From Albimonas marina (GTDB lineage: Bacteria; Pseudomonadota; Alphaproteobacteria; Rhodobacterales; Rhodobacteraceae): a DNA stretch of 64,000 nt. The stretch spans positions 186,001-250,000 of the forward strand of contig NZ_JARHUC010000009.1 of NCBI RefSeq assembly GCF_029223255.1, given 5' to 3'. Below are positions 1 through 7,378 of the stretch, piece after piece. Both the position numbers and the translations under genes were made by a program. Numbering within the stretch: position 1 is the first letter of the stretch; the number at the start of each line of letters is the position of its first letter. The notes beneath the pieces are model-generated. The model made no database searches. It was given only the letters and a program-made list of their open reading frames with translations, and was not told where the DNA came from.

Positions 1-1
1 C

Positions 2-550
2 CTCGGCGCCTCGATGGTCTACGTCACCCACGACCAGATCGAGGCGATGACGCTCGCCACCAAGATCGTGGTGATGAAGGGCGGCGTGATCCAGCAGATC
101 GGCGCGCCCTCCGAGATCTACAACCGCCCCGCCAACATGTTCGTGGCCGACTTCATGGGCTCGCCCGCGATGAACCTGATCCCCGCCCGGGTCGAGGGCG
201 GCCAGGTCGCCATCGCGCGGGAGGGCGACGCCCCGATCCTGATCGACGCCGGCGTGGTCGGGGGCCTGTCGGGCGACCTGCCGCGCGACGTGGTGCTGGG
301 CCTGCGCCCCGAGGACATCGTCGAGCCCGGCGCGCGCAACGGCGCCCATGTCGTCCCCGCCCGCTGCCTGGTGGAGGTGGTCGAGCCCGCGGGCGCCGAC
401 ACCTACGTCGTCTCCCGCCTCGGCGGCGCGGCGGTGACCGCGCGGCTGTCGGCCGAGACGCGGGCGCGCGCCGGCCAGCCGCTGGACGTGGCCTTCGACC
501 TCGCCAAGGCCAGCTTCTTCGCCCCGGACACCGGCGCCCGGCTGAACTGA
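2..550 (+). CDS. Sugar-type ABC transporter ATP-binding protein, C-terminal part (partial)
   Basis: The reading frame enters from the left edge, so only about 182 C-terminal residues are visible. It opens with the switch region ([15 protein letters not shown], the H-loop of an ABC ATPase), continues with the usual [13 protein letters not shown] and [19 protein letters not shown] blocks, and ends in a TOBE-like domain containing LGLRPEDI. This order is typical of MalK/UgpC ATPases that energise import of sugars or glycerol phosphate from the cytoplasmic face. Walker A, signature and Walker B motifs lie outside the window. Substrate and partner permeases cannot be seen. A strong hairpin follows the stop, so this is probably the last gene of its operon. 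Confidence 0.9.
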   Translation, partial: LGASMVYVTHDQIEAMTLATKIVVMKGGVIQQIGAPSEIYNRPANMFVADFMGSPAMNLIPARVEGGQVAIAREGDAPILIDAGVVGGLSGDLPRDVVLGLRPEDIVEPGARNGAHVVPARCLVEVVEPAGADTYVVSRLGGAAVTARLSAETRARAGQPLDVAFDLAKASFFAPDTGARLN

Positions 551-556
551 GGGGGG

Positions 557-587
557 CGCGGGAACCGGCCGCCGGTCGGTTCCCGCG
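557..587 (+). terminator. Stem-loop terminator after the ABC ATPase
   Basis: An 11-bp perfect inverted repeat (CGCGGGAACCG at 557-567 pairing with 577-587) starts six bases after the stop codon, with a 9-nt loop. There is no clear T-run, as is common in very GC-rich genomes, so it could also act as an mRNA-stabilising 3' hairpin. Confidence 0.6.
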
Positions 588-623
588 GGCGCGCGATGCG
601 GGGGCCGGGGCCCGATGAAATCG

Positions 624-636
624 ACCGACGGTCGGT
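624..636. promoter_or_regulatory. TetR-like operator palindrome ACCGAC-G-GTCGGT
   Basis: Two 6-bp arms form a perfect inverted repeat around one central base, 112 bp upstream of the thioesterase start. This spacing and symmetry resemble TetR/AcrR-type operators. No matching regulator gene is adjacent, so the assignment is only structural. Confidence 0.35.
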
Positions 637-748
637 TGATCGCGGCGCTTGCCCCCCGCCTCGCGATGCGGTCCAACGGGGGCGAACCCTTCACGAAGGG
701 GCGCCGGCGAGGCCCTCGCCGCGGCCCCCGCCCGACGTCAGGACCCGC

Positions 749-1228
749 ATGAACACCTCGACCGCCCCCGCTCCCGCCCCGCTGATGGAACCCGAAGCCA
801 CCCCCGGCAGCCTGTTCGAGACGATGGGCTTCCAGCGCCGCACCCATTTCGCCGACGGGCGCGCGGTGGTCGAGTACATGGCCGGGCCGCACCTGTGCCA
901 CTCGGGCGGGATCGTGCAGGGGGGCTTCGTCACCGGCTGGATCGACCAGGCGATGGCGATGGCGCTGATGAGCCTGACGGGCCCCGAGATGACCCCCATC
1001 TCGCTGGAGATCAAGGTCAGCTTCTTCGCCCCCGCCCGCCCCGGCCTGCTGATCGCCGAGGGCCGGGTGGAATACGCCGGCCGCTCGACCTGCTTCGCCG
1101 AGGGCGACCTGCGCGACGCCCGCGGCAAGCTGCTGGCGAAGTCGACCTCCACCATCCGCCTGATCCCCCGCGCCAAGGCCGAGGCCGCCTCCGCCGCCGC
1201 GCTCGCAGCGATGGAAGGCGAGGGCTGA
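749..1228 (+). CDS. PaaI-family hot-dog thioesterase
   Basis: A 159-residue protein with the hot-dog core. Residues 51-70 carry the H-S-G-G-I-V-Q-G-G-F...D67 pattern, where an Asp near the start of the long helix is the usual catalytic or water-activating residue in PaaI/YbdB thioesterases, which hydrolyse acyl-CoA esters in the cytoplasm. The frame is open from 596, but residues upstream of 749 look like non-coding GC-rich translation; ATG 749 gives the normal family length. It stands alone between an upstream terminator and a convergent methyltransferase. The acyl substrate is unknown; phenylacetyl-CoA-type or general acyl-CoA clearance are both possible. Confidence 0.85.
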   Translation: MNTSTAPAPAPLMEPEATPGSLFETMGFQRRTHFADGRAVVEYMAGPHLCHSGGIVQGGFVTGWIDQAMAMALMSLTGPEMTPISLEIKVSFFAPARPGLLIAEGRVEYAGRSTCFAEGDLRDARGKLLAKSTSTIRLIPRAKAEAASAAALAAMEGEG

Positions 1229-1255
1229 GCCGAGCCTGGACGGCCAAGAGACCGA

Positions 1256-1289
1256 AACCGCCGCCGCGTCGCCCGACGCGGCGGCGGTT
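1256..1289. terminator. Bidirectional terminator hairpin
   Basis: A 15-bp perfect stem (1256-1270 with 1275-1289, loop GCCC) lies between the convergent thioesterase and methyltransferase genes. AACC at one end and GGTT at the other make it symmetrical, as expected of a shared terminator. Confidence 0.75.
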
Positions 1290-1300
1290 CGCGTTCCGGC

Positions 1301-2707
1301 TCAGCCGGTCTGCGGAGCGGGATCCAGCAAGCCGAGACGCGCGAGCCCCTCGCGCATCTCGGCCTCCTCGGGCGCGCCGGAGGCAAGGGCGCGCGCCTCC
1401 TCGGGCGCGAGGGGGACGAGGCGGCCGGTGATCGGGGAGGGCGCGCCGGGAACCGGCTCGCCGCGGGCGAAACGCGCGCGCAGGGCCGCGAGCAGGCCGG
1501 GCAGGGCGGCGCGCGCGGCGATGGCCTCGGGCGGCGACAGCGCCGCGATCTCCCGCCGGGCGATCCCCAGCAGCGCCGCCTGCGCGGCCTGCCGGGGCGG
1601 GAGGCAGGCGCGCTCCGCGAATTCGGCGACCGTGGCGGGCCCGTCGGCGAAGCCGGCGGCGACGCGGGCGGCGGTCTCGGGGCCGAAGCCGGGGCGGGCG
1701 CCGTGGACCTCGGCCTCGCGCCGCTCGTGCGCCAGGCGGGGCGGCCAGGGGGCGATGCGCAGGGCGGCGAGGCGCGCGGCCTGCTCGGCCTCGGTCAGGC
1801 GCGGGGCGCCGCGGGCGAAGAGGTCGACGCGGAAGCCCCGCCGGCTCATCAGGTCGCGCGCGGCCTCGCCCCACCCCTCGGCCACGGCCTTGCGCACGAA
1901 GGCGACGGCGTCGGCGTCGAAGCGCAGCACGTCGAACTGCTCGATCAGGTCGGCGGGGGCGGCGAAGGCGAGCTTGGCCGGCGCCAGCGCCTCCGCCACC
2001 TCGGCCGGCCAGGCGGCGGAGGCATGGGTCGCGCCGAGATCGTGGGCGAGGTAGCGGTCGGGCAGCTTCGAGAGTTTCGCCCAGACCTCGGCCGTGCGCG
2101 CATCCCCGCCGCCGGCGGCCAGCCAGGCGTCGACGGCGGCGCGGGCGGCCTCGAACGTCGGGCGACCGGGCGGGCGCGGCGCCTCGCGGAAGATGCGGCG
2201 GATCGCGGCGGTCTCGGCCCAGCCGGCGGCGGCGGCGTAGCCGGTGTAGAGCACGCCCCCCGGCGCCAGCCAGCGCCCCAGGATCGCGACGAGCCGCGCC
2301 CGGTTCTCGGGCGACACCCAGGTCCACACGCCGTGCATCGCGATGTAGTCGAAGGGCTCGGGGTCGTGGGCGCGGGGGGCCTCGGCCAGATCCTCGAAGC
2401 TCGCCTCGATGAACTTCAGGTTCTCCAGCCCCGCCTCGGCGGCGAGGCGACGGGCGCGGGCCACGTGCTCGGGCATGAAGTCGACCCCGAGGAAGCGCCC
2501 CTCGGGGTGCAAGGCCGCCAGACCCGCCAGGGTGAAGCCGGTGCCGCAGCCGAGCTCGGCATAGCGGAACCCCGACGCCCGCGGGGGCGGCGAGACCCCC
2601 GCCACGCTCAGCGCGAGGTCGATCGCCTCCGGCCCCTGCAGGGGCTGGGCGGTCTCGAGATAGCTTTCGGCGACGGGGTAGCCCCCGCCCCAGTCCGGCG
2701 CGGGCAC
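1301..2707 (-). CDS. Class I SAM methyltransferase with C-terminal regulatory-type domain
   Basis: 468 residues. The N-terminal ~270 residues are a Rossmann methyltransferase: motif I ELGCGTG at 51-57, then a GVDFMP motif with the acidic residue that holds the SAM ribose, and a FDYIAMHGVW motif IV-like segment. The remaining ~200 residues are Ala/Arg-rich helices resembling the methyltransferase regulatory domain (PF10119-like) seen in some proteobacterial enzymes. It begins 4 bp after the Hcp-like gene on the same strand, so both are probably co-transcribed. The methyl acceptor is unknown; protein or lipid substrates are both possible. The family assignment is firm, the function is not. Confidence 0.8.
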   Translation of the reverse strand: MPAPDWGGGYPVAESYLETAQPLQGPEAIDLALSVAGVSPPPRASGFRYAELGCGTGFTLAGLAALHPEGRFLGVDFMPEHVARARRLAAEAGLENLKFIEASFEDLAEAPRAHDPEPFDYIAMHGVWTWVSPENRARLVAILGRWLAPGGVLYTGYAAAAGWAETAAIRRIFREAPRPPGRPTFEAARAAVDAWLAAGGGDARTAEVWAKLSKLPDRYLAHDLGATHASAAWPAEVAEALAPAKLAFAAPADLIEQFDVLRFDADAVAFVRKAVAEGWGEAARDLMSRRGFRVDLFARGAPRLTEAEQAARLAALRIAPWPPRLAHERREAEVHGARPGFGPETAARVAAGFADGPATVAEFAERACLPPRQAAQAALLGIARREIAALSPPEAIAARAALPGLLAALRARFARGEPVPGAPSPITGRLVPLAPEEARALASGAPEEAEMREGLARLGLLDPAPQTG

Positions 2708-2711
2708 GCGC

Positions 2712-3188
2712 TCAGAGCAGGAAGTCGAAGTCGCCGACGTCGGTGATCGCGGGCCCGCCGTCGGGGTCGCCGCCGGTCGACACGCTCGATACCAGCACGT
2801 CGGTCATCTTGATCTCGACCGTCCCGTCGCCGTTGCGCTTGACCTTGTAGTCGAAGTCGAACCCCGTGGCGTCGAGGAACGCGTCGAGACGCGCGGCGTA
2901 CTCCAGCGCCTCCTGGTAGCCGGCCTTGCCTTCGGCCAGGGGGACGTAGGTCACGTCGAGCTTGAGGAAGATCGGCGTCGGATCGCCCGCCGCCGCGTGC
3001 TCGGGCGGCCCGCCCGGCGACAGGATCGAGAGGTCGAAGCTGTCGATGTCGCGCGTGTGATGCGTCAGCACCCGCAGCAGGTATTCCGCCTCGTCGATGA
3101 GCTGGCCCTTGTAGCGGTCCAGAACCTCCTGGATGTCTTGCGACTCGCCATCGATGTCCGGGATCTTGAGATAACCGGTTAACGGCAT
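2712..3188 (-). CDS. Hcp-like (type VI secretion tube-like) protein
   Basis: 158 residues. The N-terminus reads Y-L-K-I-P-D-I-D-G-E-S-Q-D (6-18), the hallmark opening of Hcp proteins, and near the C-terminus MTDVLVSSVSTGG resembles the Hcp segment before the last strands. The middle (about 20-100) is more helical and less Hcp-like. Length is normal for Hcp (about 160). ATG 3188 is preceded by GGAGGAGG and is clearly better than the long upstream extension of the frame. Hcp forms hexameric tubes and is secreted by type VI systems; no other type VI gene is visible here, so this is an orphan Hcp, an Hcp-fold structural protein, or a remnant. It is coupled to a methyltransferase downstream. Confidence 0.6.
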   Translation of the reverse strand: MPLTGYLKIPDIDGESQDIQEVLDRYKGQLIDEAEYLLRVLTHHTRDIDSFDLSILSPGGPPEHAAAGDPTPIFLKLDVTYVPLAEGKAGYQEALEYAARLDAFLDATGFDFDYKVKRNGDGTVEIKMTDVLVSSVSTGGDPDGGPAITDVGDFDFLL

Positions 3189-3362
3189 GGTTGCGCCTCC
3201 TCCACTGGGAAACAATCGTGACGCAGGGAGGGTGAACCCCGCTTGAAGCTGACGTAAGGGAGGCTTGCGGTCCGCGGCGTTCCGCGCTCGGGTCGGCACG
3301 AAACCCGCATGGCCGAGGCCGCCCCGTGCCCGCTGCCCGTCCCCGCTGAAGGAACCGCCCCC

Positions 3363-4601
3363 ATGTCCGCACCCCTCGTCGACGCCGCCCGCCTCTGGGA
3401 CCGGCACATGAGCCTCGCCCGGATCGGCGCCACGCCCGAAGGCGGCGTGCGCCGCCTCGCCTTCGACGCGGCCGAGGTCGCGGCCCACCGCCTGCTGGCC
3501 GACTGGGCGCTGGCGCGGGGCTTCGCCCTCGCCCTGGACCCCGCCGGCAACCTCTTCGTCCGGCGCGAGGGGACGGACCCCGCCGCCGCCCCCGTCGTCT
3601 CCGGCTCCCATCTCGACAGCCAGCCCTCGGGCGGGCGTTTCGACGGGGTGTTCGGCGTGCTCTGCGCGTTCGAGGCGATGGAGACGGCGGAGGACCGCGG
3701 CCTCGTCACCCGCCGCCCGCTGGAATGCGTGGTCTGGGCGAACGAGGAGGGCTCCCGCTTCCGGCCGGGCTGCATGGGCTCGGCGGTCCAGGCCGGCGAG
3801 ATGACGCTCGCCGAGGCGCTCGCCACGGTGGGCGACGACGGCGCGACCTATGGCGAGGGGCTCGACGCCCTGCGCGCCGCGTTGCCCGAGGCCGCCCCCG
3901 CCCCCCTCGACCGCCCCTTCGCCGCGCTGCTGGAGGCGCATATCGAGCAGGGCCCCCTGCTGGAGGCGGGCGGAGAGCTGATCGGCGTGGTCGACCGCGT
4001 GCAGGGGCACCGGCGGCTCGACATCTCGGTCGTCGGGCGGGAGGACCACTCCGGCGGCGCGCCGCTGAGCCTGCGCAAGGACGCCTTCGTGGACGCGATC
4101 GAGGTCTGTCGGGGCCTCGCCGAGCTGTGCCGGGACGAGACCGACGTGCTGCGCTTCACCTTCGGCCGCTTCGTGGTCAGCCCCAACGCCGTCTCGGTGG
4201 TGCCGGGGCGGGTGGACATGGTGCTGGACCTGCGCCACCCCGACCAGGAGGAGCTGGTGCGCCTGGGCGACCTCGTCCACGCGAAGGCGCAGGGTCTGGC
4301 GCGGCTGTGCGAGGTGACGGTGGCCGACAGCTCCTGGCACGCGCCCGTCGCCTTCACGCCTGCGATCCGCGAGGCGCTCTCCCGCTCCGCCGCCGCCCGG
4401 GGCTTCGCGCAGCGCGAGATCTACTCCGGCGGCGGGCACGACGCGCGCTGGTTCCCCGGCCGCTGCCCCACGGGGATGCTGTTCATCCCCTGCGAGAACG
4501 GCGTCAGCCACCACCCGGCCGAGAACGTGGACCCCGCCCATGCCGCCGCCGGCGCCCAGGTGATCGCCGACGTGATGCTGGAGCTGGCGGGCGAGGGCTG
4601 A
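3363..4601 (+). CDS. M20-family amidase (hydantoinase/L-carbamoylase or allantoate amidohydrolase type)
   Basis: 412 residues. Metal-binding and catalytic signatures of the hydantoinase/carbamoylase family are present: GSHLDSQPSGGRFDG (81-95, with H83 and D94) and WANEEGSRF (126-134, with the EE pair), then the HIEQGP motif, and SGGGHDA near the C-terminus. These enzymes are cytoplasmic binuclear metal hydrolases that remove carbamoyl groups from N-carbamoyl amino acids or hydrolyse allantoate or ureidoglycine. ATG 3363, preceded by GAAGGA, gives the family length; an in-frame ATG at 3309 is less likely. It is divergent from the Hcp-like gene. Which carbamoyl substrate it uses cannot be read from sequence; a D-carbamoylase lies at 28475-29413. 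Confidence 0.85.
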   Translation: MSAPLVDAARLWDRHMSLARIGATPEGGVRRLAFDAAEVAAHRLLADWALARGFALALDPAGNLFVRREGTDPAAAPVVSGSHLDSQPSGGRFDGVFGVLCAFEAMETAEDRGLVTRRPLECVVWANEEGSRFRPGCMGSAVQAGEMTLAEALATVGDDGATYGEGLDALRAALPEAAPAPLDRPFAALLEAHIEQGPLLEAGGELIGVVDRVQGHRRLDISVVGREDHSGGAPLSLRKDAFVDAIEVCRGLAELCRDETDVLRFTFGRFVVSPNAVSVVPGRVDMVLDLRHPDQEELVRLGDLVHAKAQGLARLCEVTVADSSWHAPVAFTPAIREALSRSAAARGFAQREIYSGGGHDARWFPGRCPTGMLFIPCENGVSHHPAENVDPAHAAAGAQVIADVMLELAGEG

Positions 4602-4610
4602 GCGCGCCCC

Positions 4611-4649
4611 TGCCGCGCATTCGGGCGCCGGGCGCCCGAATGCGCGGCA
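4611..4649 (+). terminator. 19-bp perfect stem-loop after the amidase
   Basis: Bases 4611-4629 pair perfectly with 4631-4649 around a single unpaired base, one of the longest perfect inverted repeats in the window. It begins ten bases after the amidase stop codon. No T-run follows. Likely a terminator or 3' stabilising hairpin; it also separates the amidase from the regulated gene downstream. Confidence 0.6.
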
Positions 4650-4662
4650 AGATCATATTCGC

Positions 4663-4676
4663 CTCCAAACTTGGAG
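4663..4676. promoter_or_regulatory. Candidate TetR operator upstream of the tandem-domain gene
   Basis: CTCCAAACTTGGAG is a perfect 6-bp-arm palindrome that fits the pattern CTnCAnnnnTGnAG shared with sites at 10257-10272 and 11109-11124. Immediately downstream, 4671-4687 (TTGGAGCGAACTACATT) is identical to the reverse complement of 11117-11133. A TTGACA hexamer at 4686-4691 overlaps this block and may be the -35 of the 4751 gene, although no good -10 follows. Binding here would occlude that promoter. Confidence 0.55.
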
Positions 4677-4750
4677 CGAACTACATTGACATGGCGCGAG
4701 CCCTGCGGCGTCCTGTTCCCGACCCGGATTGCAGACCGACGAGGGATTCC

Positions 4751-5743
4751 ATGGCCACGCTCACCCAGGCCCAGCACGACCGCGCCGTCCGCTTCATCGC
4801 GGCCAACCGCTTTCCCTTCCCCGACCAGCCCGACCCGAGCTGGCCGCTGCACTACCGGACCTGGTTCAACTCGCAGACCCATCCCCGCATCGCCATCGAG
4901 GGGCCCGACGGCCCGCATTACCCCGACATCGTGATCGTCGACGGCGACGGCCGCCTGCGGGAGATCGCGGAGGTCGAGACCGCGCTCTCCCCCGACATGA
5001 TCCCCCGCTGGCGGGCCGCCTCCGAGGCCGCCGACGACACCACCGAGACCGGCTGCCGCCACCTGCTGGTCTACGTGCCCGAGGGGCTGGAGGCCGAGGC
5101 CCAGGCGATGCTGGAGGGGGCCGGGATCAGCTACCACGCCCTGCGCGGCATCCGCGTGGACGAGGACGGCACGGTTCACGTCCTGCCCCACCAGACGCTG
5201 GGCAACACCAAGGACCACCGCCCCGACAGCCCGCCGCCCGCCTCCCAGGACCCGGTGCGCGCGACGCTCGACGACGACGCGCGCGAGGCGGTGATCCGCT
5301 TCCTGCTGGCCGAGCGCTTCCCCTTCCCCGGCGAGGGGGTCGAGCAGTGGGGCCTCGACCTCCACTGCCTGACCAACACCCGCCACCACCGCCGCCGCGC
5401 CATCCCCGGCCCGGACGGCGACCTGTTCCCCGCCATCGTGGTGGTCGACGCCGAAGGTCGCCCCTGCAAGATCGCGATGGTGGAAACCGAGGTGGGCCCC
5501 GAGACGCTCCCCGCCTGGAAGGCCTGCTCCGAGGCCGCGGTCTACGAGGGCCACTACACCGACCCCGACACCGGCCGCCCGGCGAAGCACTTCCTCCTCT
5601 ACGTCCCCCTGGGGCAGGAGGAGACCGCCCGCGAGATGCTGATCGAAGCCGGCATCTCCTGCGCCGGCGTGCGGGGCTACGAGGTGACCGAGGCGCTCAG
5701 GGTGCGGATGCCGGCGATCCTGCCGCCGGTGGTGCGGGGCTGA
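4751..5743 (+). CDS. Tandem-domain protein of unknown function (PD-(D/E)XK-like?)
   Basis: 330 residues made of two copies of one ~150-residue domain (about 5-148 and 175-325) joined by a Pro-rich linker (155-172). Shared landmarks are RFPFP, a GPDG...YPDI strand, a charged E-V-E-T strand, a hydrophobic HLLVYVP strand, and GISYAGVRG near the end. A third, single-domain copy is encoded at 18158-18631. In the first copy D59 followed by E74-x-E76 could be the acidic core of a restriction-endonuclease-like fold; in the second copy the equivalent positions are A228 and M243, with only E245 kept, so it would be inactive. No signal peptide. ATG 4751 follows GAGGGA. I do not recognise the family; the nuclease-like reading is inference. 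Confidence 0.7.
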   Translation: MATLTQAQHDRAVRFIAANRFPFPDQPDPSWPLHYRTWFNSQTHPRIAIEGPDGPHYPDIVIVDGDGRLREIAEVETALSPDMIPRWRAASEAADDTTETGCRHLLVYVPEGLEAEAQAMLEGAGISYHALRGIRVDEDGTVHVLPHQTLGNTKDHRPDSPPPASQDPVRATLDDDAREAVIRFLLAERFPFPGEGVEQWGLDLHCLTNTRHHRRRAIPGPDGDLFPAIVVVDAEGRPCKIAMVETEVGPETLPAWKACSEAAVYEGHYTDPDTGRPAKHFLLYVPLGQEETAREMLIEAGISCAGVRGYEVTEALRVRMPAILPPVVRG

Positions 5744-5767
5744 GCGTTCGCCCCGGACGCGCCTTTC

Positions 5768-5796
5768 TTGCGAAATTAGAGCTTCCAGGCTATATA
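5768..5796 (+). promoter_or_regulatory. Promoter of the toxin-antitoxin pair
   Basis: TTGCGA at 5768-5773 and TATATA at 5791-5796 are separated by exactly 17 bases, a good sigma70-type arrangement in otherwise GC-rich DNA. The toxin start lies about 23 bases beyond the -10. Confidence 0.65.
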
Positions 5797-5800
5797 GCCT
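5787..5800. promoter_or_regulatory. Autoregulatory operator of the HigBA module
   Basis: AGGCTATATAGCCT is a perfect 14-bp palindrome with the -10 hexamer in its centre. Type II antitoxins with an HTH bind such sites to repress their own operon, so the downstream antitoxin is the natural ligand. Confidence 0.65.
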
Positions 5801-5818
5801 CCATGGCATGATCCGGTC

Positions 5819-6172
5819 ATGCCATGGACCGTGCTGTTCGCCGACGAGTTCGAGCCGGAGTTCGATGCGCTGCCTGCGCCGGTGCAGGACGCGATCTATG
5901 CCCGCGCCAGGCTGCTGGAGCGGGAGGGGCCGGCGCTGGGCCGTCCCCATGCGGACACGCTGGCCGGCTCGCGGCACCGGAACATGAAGGAGCTGCGCTG
6001 CACGGCCGCCGACGGCGTCTGGCGCATCGCCTTCGCCTTCGACCCGGACCGGCAGGCGATCCTGCTGGTGGCCGGGGACAAGTCCGGCGGCGGCGAGCGA
6101 CGGTTCTACAAGCGGCTGATCGAGCGGGCGGACGAGCGCTTCGACCGCCACCTGCGACTGCGGAAAGGATGA
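5819..6172 (+). CDS. higB: HigB/RelE-type toxin (phage Gp49-like)
   Basis: 117 residues. The body shows the Gp49-like/HigB pattern: an N-terminal basic-acidic strand (MPWTVLFADEFEPEF), HADTLAG...MKELR (45-60), a WRIAFAFDP strand (68-76), ILLVAGDKSG (81-90) and a C-terminal basic helix. Proteins of this group are ribosome-dependent mRNA interferases that stall growth when free of antitoxin. It is the first gene of a two-gene operon and its stop overlaps the antitoxin start by the ATGA motif, so translation is coupled. The toxin-first order is typical of HigBA. The start codon has a weak ribosome binding site, which may limit toxin synthesis. Confidence 0.85.
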   Translation: MPWTVLFADEFEPEFDALPAPVQDAIYARARLLEREGPALGRPHADTLAGSRHRNMKELRCTAADGVWRIAFAFDPDRQAILLVAGDKSGGGERRFYKRLIERADERFDRHLRLRKG

Positions 6173-6528
6173 CGGCCATGGCGCGCACGCTGGCGGAGAA
6201 GCTCGCCGACCTCGACCCCGACCGGCGCGAGGTGATCGAGGCGGAGGCCGATCGGCTCCATGCCGAGTATCTGACCCTTCAGCAGCTTCGCAAGGCGAAG
6301 GCGCTGACGCAGGTGCAGCTTGCCCAGAGCCTCGGGGTGCAGCAGGCGACCGTCGCGAAATACGAGCGGCAGAGCGACCTGCTGCTGTCGACCCTCAGGA
6401 GCTACGTGCAGGCGATGGGGGGCGAGCTGAAGCTGATGGTCGAGTTTCCCGATGCGCCCCCCGTGACGCTGGACGGGCTGGGCGACGCCGAGGAGCCGCG
6501 CAGGCGGCGGAGCGGCGCCCCGGCCTGA
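6169..6528 (+). CDS. higA: HigA-type XRE antitoxin
   Basis: 119 residues from ATG 6169 (an alternative in-frame ATG lies at 6178). Residues 36-68 form an XRE helix-turn-helix: LRKAKALTQVQLAQSLGVQQ followed by ATVAKYERQSD. The helical N-terminus and the GELKLMVEFPD strand near 85-94 match antitoxins that neutralise Gp49-like toxins. It would bind the toxin and, with it, the palindrome at 5787-5800. The C-terminal tail is Arg-rich and probably disordered. Overlap with the toxin stop makes the pair one transcription and translation unit. Confidence 0.85.
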   Translation: MTAMARTLAEKLADLDPDRREVIEAEADRLHAEYLTLQQLRKAKALTQVQLAQSLGVQQATVAKYERQSDLLLSTLRSYVQAMGGELKLMVEFPDAPPVTLDGLGDAEEPRRRRSGAPA

Positions 6529-6538
6529 CGGCGGCGGA

Positions 6539-7378
6539 TCATTCCCGTCCCGCCACCGACCGGATGAAGTTCCGCGTCCGCTCCTCCTGCGGGTCGTCCA
6601 TGATCTGCGCCGCGGGGCCCGTCTCCACGACCCGGCCCTGGTCCATGAACACCACCCGGTCGCCGACCTCGCGGGCGAAGCCGAGCTCGTGGGTGACCAC
6701 GACCATGGTCATGCCGGCGCGGGCCAGGTCGCGCATCACCGCGAGGACCTCGCCCACCAGCTCGGGGTCCAGCGCCGAGGTCGGCTCGTCGAACAGCATC
6801 ACCTTGGGATTCATCGCCAGCGCCCGCGCGATGGCGACGCGCTGCTGCTGGCCGCCCGAGAGGTCCTTGGGGTAGCTTGAGGCCTTCTCGGCCAGCCCCA
6901 CCCGGGCGAGCAGGCGGCGGGCGCGGTCCTCGGCCTGGCCGCGGGGCTCCTTCAGGACGTGGATCGGGCCCTCGGTGATGTTCTGCAGCGCGGTCATGTG
7001 CGGGAACAGGTTGAAGCGCTGGAAGACCATGCCGGTCTTGCGCCGCTGGCGGGCGATCTCGGCCTCGGGCAGGGGGTGCAAGCGCTCCCCCTCCAGCCGC
7101 CAGCCCAGCAGCTCCCCGTCGAGCCAGAGCGAGCCCTCGTCGATCCGCTCCAGCTGATTGATGCAGCGCAGGAACGTGGTCTTGCCCGAGCCGGAGGGGC
7201 CGATGATGCACACCACCTCCCCCTCGGCCACGTCGATCGACACCTCCGACAGCGCCCGGAACTCCCCGAACAGCTTGCCCACCCGGCGGCCCGAGACGAT
7301 GGGCAGGCCGGGGGCGGTGGTGGGGGCGACGTCCTGCTCCATCTGCGATGCCCTGCCGTTGACGGTCATGTCGTTCAT
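6539..7378 (-). CDS. Polar amino acid ABC transporter ATP-binding protein
   Basis: 279 residues. Walker [10 protein letters not shown] (60-68), Q-loop in [16 protein letters not shown], signature LSGGQQQR, Walker [13 protein letters not shown] and H-loop VVVTHE are all intact. The [11 protein letters not shown] opening and [15 protein letters not shown] segment are typical of GlnQ/HisP-class ATPases. It is the last gene of a three-gene importer: binding protein (9098), permease (8256), ATPase. Its ATG overlaps the permease stop by four bases. An insertion after Leu-Asp-Gly (about residues 86-105) enlarges the region before the Q-loop, as in some histidine/arginine-type members. Confidence 0.92.
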   Translation of the reverse strand: MNDMTVNGRASQMEQDVAPTTAPGLPIVSGRRVGKLFGEFRALSEVSIDVAEGEVVCIIGPSGSGKTTFLRCINQLERIDEGSLWLDGELLGWRLEGERLHPLPEAEIARQRRKTGMVFQRFNLFPHMTALQNITEGPIHVLKEPRGQAEDRARRLLARVGLAEKASSYPKDLSGGQQQRVAIARALAMNPKVMLFDEPTSALDPELVGEVLAVMRDLARAGMTMVVVTHELGFAREVGDRVVFMDQGRVVETGPAAQIMDDPQEERTRNFIRSVAGRE

